Notes under the pieces: model-generated
What the model saw: only the letters and a program-made list of their open reading frames with translations
The model's database searches: none
What the model was told of the DNA's origin: nothing
Program-made: the position numbers and the translations under genes
Source of the DNA: Spirochaetaceae bacterium
Lineage (GTDB): Bacteria > Spirochaetota > Spirochaetia > DSM-27196 > SKKC01
Length of the DNA: 34,853 nucleotides
Assembly (NCBI GenBank): GCA_007128315.1
Contig: SKXQ01000004.1
Location: 1 to 34,853 of the forward strand
Direction: 5' to 3'
Shown: positions 29,751 through 34,853 of the stretch, piece after piece
How positions within the stretch are numbered: position 1 is the first letter of the stretch
How the letters are laid out: the number at the start of each line of letters is the position of its first letter

Positions 29751-32065
29751 TCCTCAGACAGGCAATCCGGTCCGGTCGACAACCAGGCTGAAAGCAGCCG
29801 GGAGACGGCATCTTTCGGATTCGCGTCGATCTCCTCTTCCCTGTTTCGCGGGCCGACGCAGGACGGACAACCGTCTACACAAGCGCAGGAGTCGACGAGC
29901 GTACGGCAGGCATCAAGTATGTCGACAAGTTTATGCGTGAATGTCTCCGCCAGGCCCACACCGCCGGGATAGCGATCATAAACATATACCGTCGGATGGT
30001 CGAAGTGTGGATCCCTGAGCCGTTCTGCGGTTCCGATGTCGCCGCGATCACACAGGAGATGCACCGGGGCAAGGTTGCGAATCACCGACCCCAGACGACC
30101 AAGGACGATGGGCCGGGCATCCGGAACAAGGTCTTCAAGACTCTTACCTGCCGGACTCGTCGGTTCCAGTATGATCATGCACGCCCGCGTATGCATCTGT
30201 TCTTCGGGCAGACTGATCTCACCATAGCCGACGTTTTCGTGCGTGCGGTAGCGAATCTTCTTGAACTTTGATATCTGACTTCTGACAAGTATATCTCCGG
30301 TTACGATCCGGCACGATCCGGTAACGACCGACTCATCTTCGTGAAGCACTTTGATATCACGCTTGACGATGGCGTCAGTGTAGTAATTGACCTGCGACTG
30401 CTCCACGTAACACCGACGGTTCGCGATATCCAGATTCGTCACAATGAACTGTTCGCCCCGGTGTATGTACACCGCGTTGTCAAAGAGTTCTTCCTTTGCC
30501 GATGCCCGGTCGATCTCCCCAATCACGGAATGCGCACCACGGGTCGTGTCAACGATGACGACATTGTCGTTGGTGGCGGTCCGTAGCGAGATCGACTCAG
30601 CGGGGTAACTGCGATCGGCCCAGTGAAAACGGCCTGCGGTATACCGGACGACGCCCGTTTCCTCGATCGCGTGCAGGATCTGCCGTGCCCCTTCGGGGAA
30701 CGGCTGTTCTTCGGAGAATGGCAGTTCGAAGACGGCACACTTCAGATGGTCACCGAGAATAAACAGGTTATCGGGATCCACGAAGCCGTCTTCGGGGCTC
30801 CGTCCGAAAAAATAATCGGGGTTACCCACCATGTACTGATCCAGAGGATTCGAGGATGCCACCAGTATCGATGCACTCAGGGAGTTTCGGCGCCCTGCCC
30901 GCCCGGCCTGCTGCCATGCACTCGATATTGCACCAGGCAGTCCCGCGGAGATCGAAACGTCCAGCCCGCCGATATCTATACCGAGCTCGAGAGCATTCGT
31001 CGACACAACGCCGTGTATGCTCCCGTCCCGCAGGCCACGCTCGATCTCGCGCCGTTCGGAAGGAAGATAACCCCCGCGATAGCTCTCCACCCGGAGCCCC
31101 CCGTTGTCCGTGTAGGTATTGGCGAGGGTCCTGTTGATGTACGACGCAATGAGCTCCGTCCGCGTCCTGCTGCGACTGAAGACAATTGTCTTGACCCTTC
31201 GGCGAAGAAACTCGACCGCCAGGCGCCGCGCCTCGAGGACCACACCGCGTCGTATACCCTGCACCCGGTCGACAAACGGCGGATTATAGAGAATCACGTG
31301 CTTCTCGCCGCGAGGCGCACCGCTCTGATCGATCAGGTGCAGGCGTTCAGCGACAATACGTTCGGCGAGTTCACGCGGGTTCCCTATGGTCGCCGAGGAG
31401 CAGATAAAGAGCGGATTTGCCCCGTAGAATCCGGCTATACGCTTGAGTCTGCGGATAACGTTTGTCATGTGGCTTCCGAACACGCCGCGGTAGGTGTGAA
31501 TTTCGTCGATAACGACAAAGCGAAGATTTTTCAGAAAGGTGATCCAACGGGGATGATTCGGGAGTACGCCCGAGTGGATCATGTCCGGGTTCGAGATGAC
31601 GATCTGACCCGTCGTCCGTGCGGCAGCCCGTATGCTCGTCGGCGTGTCGCCATCGTAGGTCACGACCTTTACGCGGAGATCACCGGCGATGACAGACTCG
31701 TTGAGCTCCGACTGCTGATCCTGACTCAGAGCCTTCGTAGGAAAAAGGTACAGGGCACGCGCCTCGGGATGCTCGAGAATGGTCTGCATGACCGGAAGGT
31801 TATAACACCAGGTCTTCCCGCTCGCTGTAGGTGTGACAACAACGGTGTGGCGTCCGGCGCGCACGGCCTCGTAGGCCTCCGCCTGATGCGTGTACAGCCG
31901 ATCAATGCCTCGCGCTGCGAGAAGGTCCTTGAGGCGTGGCGATAGGTCTTCCGGCACGTCCCGGTATCGTCCGGTAACTGAGGCCATGTGCTCCCATCGG
32001 GTCACACAATCAGTGAACGAAGGATCTCTCGACAGGTCCTCGAGCACGCTACCCACATCCGACAT
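29747..32065 (-). CDS. mrfA: DEAD/H-box helicase MrfA (YprA), DUF1998 family
   Basis: A 772-aa superfamily 2 helicase. Motifs: I TPTASGKT, Ia YLFPTKALSQDQ, II DEIH, III SSATIG, V STNALELGIDIGGLD and VI QQAGRAGR. The C-terminal DUF1998 region ends with a four-Cys zinc cluster CACVDGCPSCVG, the hallmark of MrfA. In B. subtilis MrfA-MrfB form a nucleotide-excision route, independent of UvrABC, for mitomycin C damage. I chose the ATG at 32063-32065, which has GGAGG at 8-nt spacing, over a start 29 codons upstream that would run back into the promoter region. It is divergent from glgC and overlaps mrfB (GTGA). Confidence 0.92.
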   Translation of the reverse strand: MSDVGSVLEDLSRDPSFTDCVTRWEHMASVTGRYRDVPEDLSPRLKDLLAARGIDRLYTHQAEAYEAVRAGRHTVVVTPTASGKTWCYNLPVMQTILEHPEARALYLFPTKALSQDQQSELNESVIAGDLRVKVVTYDGDTPTSIRAAARTTGQIVISNPDMIHSGVLPNHPRWITFLKNLRFVVIDEIHTYRGVFGSHMTNVIRRLKRIAGFYGANPLFICSSATIGNPRELAERIVAERLHLIDQSGAPRGEKHVILYNPPFVDRVQGIRRGVVLEARRLAVEFLRRRVKTIVFSRSRTRTELIASYINRTLANTYTDNGGLRVESYRGGYLPSERREIERGLRDGSIHGVVSTNALELGIDIGGLDVSISAGLPGAISSAWQQAGRAGRRNSLSASILVASSNPLDQYMVGNPDYFFGRSPEDGFVDPDNLFILGDHLKCAVFELPFSEEQPFPEGARQILHAIEETGVVRYTAGRFHWADRSYPAESISLRTATNDNVVIVDTTRGAHSVIGEIDRASAKEELFDNAVYIHRGEQFIVTNLDIANRRCYVEQSQVNYYTDAIVKRDIKVLHEDESVVTGSCRIVTGDILVRSQISKFKKIRYRTHENVGYGEISLPEEQMHTRACMIILEPTSPAGKSLEDLVPDARPIVLGRLGSVIRNLAPVHLLCDRGDIGTAERLRDPHFDHPTVYVYDRYPGGVGLAETFTHKLVDILDACRTLVDSCACVDGCPSCVGPRNREEEIDANPKDAVSRLLSAWLSTGPDCLSEE

Positions 32066-32118
32066 CCGTTTAGCCTCCGGCGGGTAGCATATCATCAATC
32101 CACAGGTCAAAACAGAGC

Positions 32119-32148
32119 TTGACCGCAGAACCAAACGGTTCATACACT
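32119..32148 (+). promoter_or_regulatory. Candidate glgC promoter
   Basis: TTGACC (32119-32124), 18-nt spacer, TACACT (32143-32148). The predicted start near 32155 leaves a leader of about 50 nt. A 14-bp interrupted palindrome lies in the spacer. Confidence 0.45.
32128..32141. promoter_or_regulatory. Candidate operator between mrfA and glgC
   Basis: GAACC-AAAC-GGTTC is a perfect 5-bp interrupted palindrome inside the -35/-10 spacer of the candidate glgC promoter and 63 bp upstream of mrfA. The half-site resembles the GAAC/GTTC arms of Gram-positive LexA boxes, but the gap between GAAC and GTTC is 6, not 4, so a LexA assignment is not justified. Confidence 0.35.
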
Positions 32149-32206
32149 GCATATATCATTTGTGCAGGTTGTATGCAGGATTAATGGCGCGTCCCGGGGG
32201 TATACT

Positions 32207-33487
32207 GTGGCTAAAGTTCTTTCGATCATTCTCGGCGGCGGTAAAGGCACACGCCTGTATCCCCTGACCAAAGAACGCGCCAAGCCGGCTGTCCCCTTTG
32301 GAGCAAAATACCGCATTGTCGACATTCCCATCTCGAACAGCATAAACAGCGGATTCAAGCAGATGTACGTGCTCACGCAGTTCAACTCGGCGAGCCTGCA
32401 CATTCACCTCGCGAGTACCTACCTCTTTGACACGTTTACGAGAGGATTCGTCGAAATACTCGCTGCTGAGCAGACCTTCGGCGACTCGGGCTGGTACGAA
32501 GGAACCGCAGACGCTGTCAGAAAAAATCTCGTCCATTTCCGCCCGCAGGAACCCGACTACTATCTCATTCTGTCGGGAGACCAGCTCTACCGCATGGACC
32601 TCGCGGAAATGGTGAAACTTCATGTGGAGAGTGGATCCGATATCACGGTCGCGGCAACTCCTGTAACCCGCGAACAGGCGGTCGCGTTCGGCGTTCTCTC
32701 GGCAAAGGAAAACCGACAGATAACCGAATTTGTAGAGAAACCGCCGCTGAGCACGGACATTTCACGCATGCGCATTCCCAGCGAACTGCATCCGAACCCT
32801 GAACACGAACGACAGGGAAAGGAGTTTCTCGGCAGTATGGGAATCTACGTGTTCAGTGCCGACGCCCTCGAACGGTGGCTCGATAACAGTCTGACCGACT
32901 TCGGCAGTCACATCCTGCCAGCGGCTATCGAGGAAGGGAATGTCAGCGTCTACCTGTTTGACGGCTTCTGGGAAGATATCGGTACGATAAGAAGTTTCTA
33001 CGACACCAATCTGAACCTCGCACGAATCAACCCGGACTTTAACTTCTACGACGAACAGATGCCAATCTACACACACAGACGCGATCTTCCGGCGACGAAG
33101 TTCAACTCCTGCCGCATCTCACAGAGCCTGACCGGTGACGGAAGCGTCCTTACCAACGCCACGGTAGAAAACTCTATCGTCGGAATCCGCACCTACGTCG
33201 AAAACGGAGCGTATCTGGACGGTGTCGTGTGTATGGGTGCCGACTACTACGAGTCAACAAGTCGCCGTGCAGAGAACCGCGAGAGCGGCATACCTGATAT
33301 CGGGATCGGTGCGAACGCACATATACGGGGCGCCATCATCGACAAGAATGCGCGCATCGGTGAGAGTTGCAGCATAGGCTTTCAGTATGAGACGTATTCG
33401 GATGGCGATTACCCGCATCACTACGTGCGGGACGGCATTATCATCATACCGAAAAACGGTATTGTGCCTCCGGGCACCGTCATCTGA
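32207..33487 (+). CDS. glgC: Glucose-1-phosphate adenylyltransferase (ADP-glucose pyrophosphorylase)
   Basis: GlgC (426 aa with the GTG start) makes ADP-glucose, the committed step of bacterial glycogen synthesis. Motifs are VLSIILGGGKGTRLYPLT (nucleotide loop), KPAVPFGAKYRIVDIPISN, GTADAVRKN, LILSGDQLYRMD, GSMGIYVFS and VEKPP, then a left-handed beta-helix C-terminal domain. The GTG at 32207 gives the family-like (M)AKVLSIILGGG start and has GGGGG 6 nt upstream; an ATG-containing reading farther up is leader. It is divergent from mrfA and ends 6 nt before the convergent Nudix gene. The only glycogen-synthase-like gene in the window is the degenerate one at 27844. Confidence 0.95.
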   Translation: MAKVLSIILGGGKGTRLYPLTKERAKPAVPFGAKYRIVDIPISNSINSGFKQMYVLTQFNSASLHIHLASTYLFDTFTRGFVEILAAEQTFGDSGWYEGTADAVRKNLVHFRPQEPDYYLILSGDQLYRMDLAEMVKLHVESGSDITVAATPVTREQAVAFGVLSAKENRQITEFVEKPPLSTDISRMRIPSELHPNPEHERQGKEFLGSMGIYVFSADALERWLDNSLTDFGSHILPAAIEEGNVSVYLFDGFWEDIGTIRSFYDTNLNLARINPDFNFYDEQMPIYTHRRDLPATKFNSCRISQSLTGDGSVLTNATVENSIVGIRTYVENGAYLDGVVCMGADYYESTSRRAENRESGIPDIGIGANAHIRGAIIDKNARIGESCSIGFQYETYSDGDYPHHYVRDGIIIIPKNGIVPPGTVI

Positions 33488-33493
33488 GAGGAT

Positions 33494-33985
33494 TCACGAC
33501 CACTCTTCCGGGTGGTATTTCAGATACTCGTAGATCCCGTAGTCTGAGCTCGCCATAGTAAGATCCACCATCTCCGGGACGCTGACCCAGTCGACCTTCT
33601 CGTGCTCGCTGACGGTAAAATCATCGCTCAAAACAACCGCCTTGTAGGCCTGAAGCGTAAAATGCGTTCCATTGTGCTGAAAGCTTCCACGGTAGAACAG
33701 AGGACCGAGATCGATTTCGACCCCAAGCTCCTCCTGAAACTCCCGTTTCAGGGCAACACCGGGGGCTTCGCTTCTGTTCACTTTTCCACCGATAAACTCC
33801 CAGCACCCGCCGAGGGTCCCACCCGGTTTGCGCTTGCCCATAAGGTAGCGTCCGTCACGGAGGACAACGCCGGAGACCGACATGGTTTCCTGTACCGGTT
33901 CATCGGCTGTTGCCGTCGGAATGCCCGGTTCGCTTCCGTCATAGATCGCACGCTCGAAGTCCCTCGTCTCGTCGTGTCCGTCCAC
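33494..33985 (-). CDS. Nudix hydrolase (MutT-like)
   Basis: A 163-aa protein whose Nudix box is complete: GGKVNRSEAPGVALKREFQE followed by ELGV fits G-x5-E-x7-R-E-U-x-E-E-x-G-U. Flanking strands (SVSGVVLRDGRYLMGKRKPG, CWEFIGGK) resemble the MutT/8-oxo-dGTPase and CTP-pyrophosphohydrolase branch, so a nucleotide-pool cleaning role is likely but the substrate is not fixed. The first 35 residues form an extra, probably flexible N-terminus. The start is GTG with GGAGG at 6-nt spacing. It follows the membrane-protein gene 20 nt upstream. Confidence 0.9.
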   Translation of the reverse strand: MDGHDETRDFERAIYDGSEPGIPTATADEPVQETMSVSGVVLRDGRYLMGKRKPGGTLGGCWEFIGGKVNRSEAPGVALKREFQEELGVEIDLGPLFYRGSFQHNGTHFTLQAYKAVVLSDDFTVSEHEKVDWVSVPEMVDLTMASSDYGIYEYLKYHPEEWS

Positions 33986-34005
33986 GTGTACCTCCGTATG
34001 CGATC

Positions 34006-34434
34006 TTACAGCAGTGGTATGTGGTGAAACAGCAGATGCACGATACCGGCGATGACCGATATTCCGCCGTACACGTTCTTAGGCAGGATGAATACACGCT
34101 CGAGCCGGTACCGCAGCGACCGCGCATCAAGGACTTCGGTGCGAGCTTCTTCCCGATACCAGCGTTCAAGGAGGAGCGTAAAACCTGTGGCCATACCCGC
34201 GATCGCAGGAAAAAAATCGCCGAGAACATACCAGTTCCCTTCAGTGACGCTGATGAGCTTCGCGAATCCAAAGAGCAGCGTCAACGCGCCGATCGCGGTT
34301 CGAAAAACTTCGTTCCGTATTCCTTCCTCGTTCAGAAAGTCTCCGAACCTCATTTTCTCCTCGAAAAATCCGTAGGCCAGCGTTACACCGCCAACGATGT
34401 TAAACAGGATGTTTAACGCATAAAACTGATACAT
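34006..34434 (-). CDS. Small membrane protein of unknown function
   Basis: A 142-aa protein with about four hydrophobic segments: LNILFNIVGGVTLAYGF (8-24), AIGALTLLFGFAKLI (47-61), LGDFFPAIAGMATGFTLLL (71-89) and VYGGISVIAGIVHLLFHHI (121-139). A charged loop lies at 90-118. I recognise no family. GAGGT precedes the ATG. It is cotranscribed with the Nudix gene 20 nt downstream. Confidence 0.78.
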   Translation of the reverse strand: MYQFYALNILFNIVGGVTLAYGFFEEKMRFGDFLNEEGIRNEVFRTAIGALTLLFGFAKLISVTEGNWYVLGDFFPAIAGMATGFTLLLERWYREEARTEVLDARSLRYRLERVFILPKNVYGGISVIAGIVHLLFHHIPLL

Positions 34435-34506
34435 GATTACCTCTCGTGTACGTTCACGATACCGACCAGACCGTCATGCGTCAAACATGACAGGCGTCAT
34501 ACCGGT

Positions 34507-34853
34507 TCACCGCACACGGGTTCGCAGGCTCAACTCCGTCTCACCGTAACGGACCGTCAGTTCGATCCTGTCGCCCGACCCTGAAAAGCGGACGCGCATG
34601 GTTCGCACGTCACCGGGTACCGGCAGCACATCACGGTCACTCAATACAGCGCCTTCGCGGTCATTCTCGTCATGTGTCGTACGAAACTCTGCGTCAAAGA
34701 TCGAAGCGTCGACCGCGTCGCCCCGGTTCGTGATCGTAAGCGTGGCAAGAATCTCCTCCCCGGTACTCAGGGCTGCAAGTTCGAAGCGATATCCGTCACG
34801 AACCAGAGTGTCTTCCGGAGTTCTGAGAAAGCCCCACCAGACGCCGAAGACGA
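34507..34853 (-). CDS. Partial unknown protein, C-terminal end only
   Basis: An uninterrupted minus-strand frame runs from the window edge to a TGA at 34507-34509, giving the last 115 codons of a gene that begins outside the window. The visible part starts VFGVWWGFLRTPEDTLVRDG and continues with alternating polar and hydrophobic residues typical of a beta-sandwich (YRFELAALSTGEEILATLTI, VRTMRVRFSGSGDRIELTVR), ending LSLRTRV. The hydrophobic VFGVWWGF may be the end of a membrane anchor. Codon use looks like the neighbours. It could belong to an extracytoplasmic beta-sandwich protein; no family is recognised. It ends 73 nt before the next minus-strand gene starts. Confidence 0.65.
   Translation of the reverse strand, partial: VFGVWWGFLRTPEDTLVRDGYRFELAALSTGEEILATLTITNRGDAVDASIFDAEFRTTHDENDREGAVLSDRDVLPVPGDVRTMRVRFSGSGDRIELTVRYGETELSLRTRVR

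Noticed and set aside
30623-31945. 440-codon plus-strand frame opposite mrfA
   Set aside because: mrfA is certain from its helicase motifs; the antisense product has no recognisable domain and is a GC-bias shadow.
32160-32206. CsrA site in the glgC leader, as in E. coli
   Set aside because: Only a single unstructured GGA (CAGGATT) is present, without a hairpin or a GGA on the ribosome site.

Overview
The window reads as chromosomal DNA of a free-living-type spirochete. The grounds are two Sec-exported FlaA sheath proteins, two tandem FlaB core flagellins, a FlgN-FlgK-FlgL-FliW-CsrA block, a PlzA-like PilZ protein, and a moderately GC-rich, gene-dense core genome. I cannot name the species. 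No tRNA, rRNA, IS element, CRISPR array or prophage was seen.

Layout. 1-4.3 kb (minus strand): a cNMP-domain histidine kinase, two flaA genes in an operon behind a strong sigma70-type promoter, a lipoprotein and a membrane protein. 4.4-6.2 kb: metX-metW. 6.3-8.3 kb: infC-rpmI-rplT followed by a coiled-coil protein and zapA. 8.2-11.4 kb: a PfkB sugar/nucleoside kinase (minus), then a PilZ c-di-GMP receptor and a TPR protein (plus). 11.4-19.9 kb (plus): flaB1, flaB2, flaG, fliD, an unknown protein with a possible beta-grasp N-terminus, a membrane-anchored PilZ protein, a small conserved-looking protein, tsaE and tsaB. 19.9-24.2 kb (minus): flgN-flgK-flgL-fliW-csrA. 24.3-28.6 kb (plus): a thioredoxin-reductase-like flavoprotein, a secreted NagZ-type GH3 enzyme, a GNAT protein and a degenerate, truncated GT5 (glycogen-synthase-like) protein. 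28.6-32.1 kb (minus): the DNA-repair pair mrfA-mrfB (yprA-yprB). 32.2-33.5 kb: glgC. 33.5-34.85 kb (minus): a Nudix hydrolase, a small membrane protein and a gene cut by the window edge.

How it fits together. The centre of the window is a late-flagellar regulon. FlaB1 and the flgN-csrA operon each have a sigma28-like promoter. The operon encodes CsrA and its protein antagonist FliW. Both flaB leaders carry the same arrangement: a perfect hairpin presenting CACGGA at its loop about 25 nt upstream of a Shine-Dalgarno that itself contains GGA. This is the expected geometry for CsrA-dimer repression of flagellin, and flagellin-FliW-CsrA feedback is known in Bacillus, Campylobacter and Borrelia. 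Two PilZ proteins, one inside the fliD operon, suggest c-di-GMP input to motility.

Other points worth attention: tsaE appears to start at a CTG codon that overlaps the previous stop as CTGA. Several transcription units have promoters so close to the ATG that their mRNAs would be leaderless or nearly so (metX, the divergent membrane protein, the PilZ gene). The flaA terminator abuts the GTG start of the histidine kinase. The most unexplained protein is the one at 16465-17319. Functions are inferred from motifs read by eye; no database search was run.
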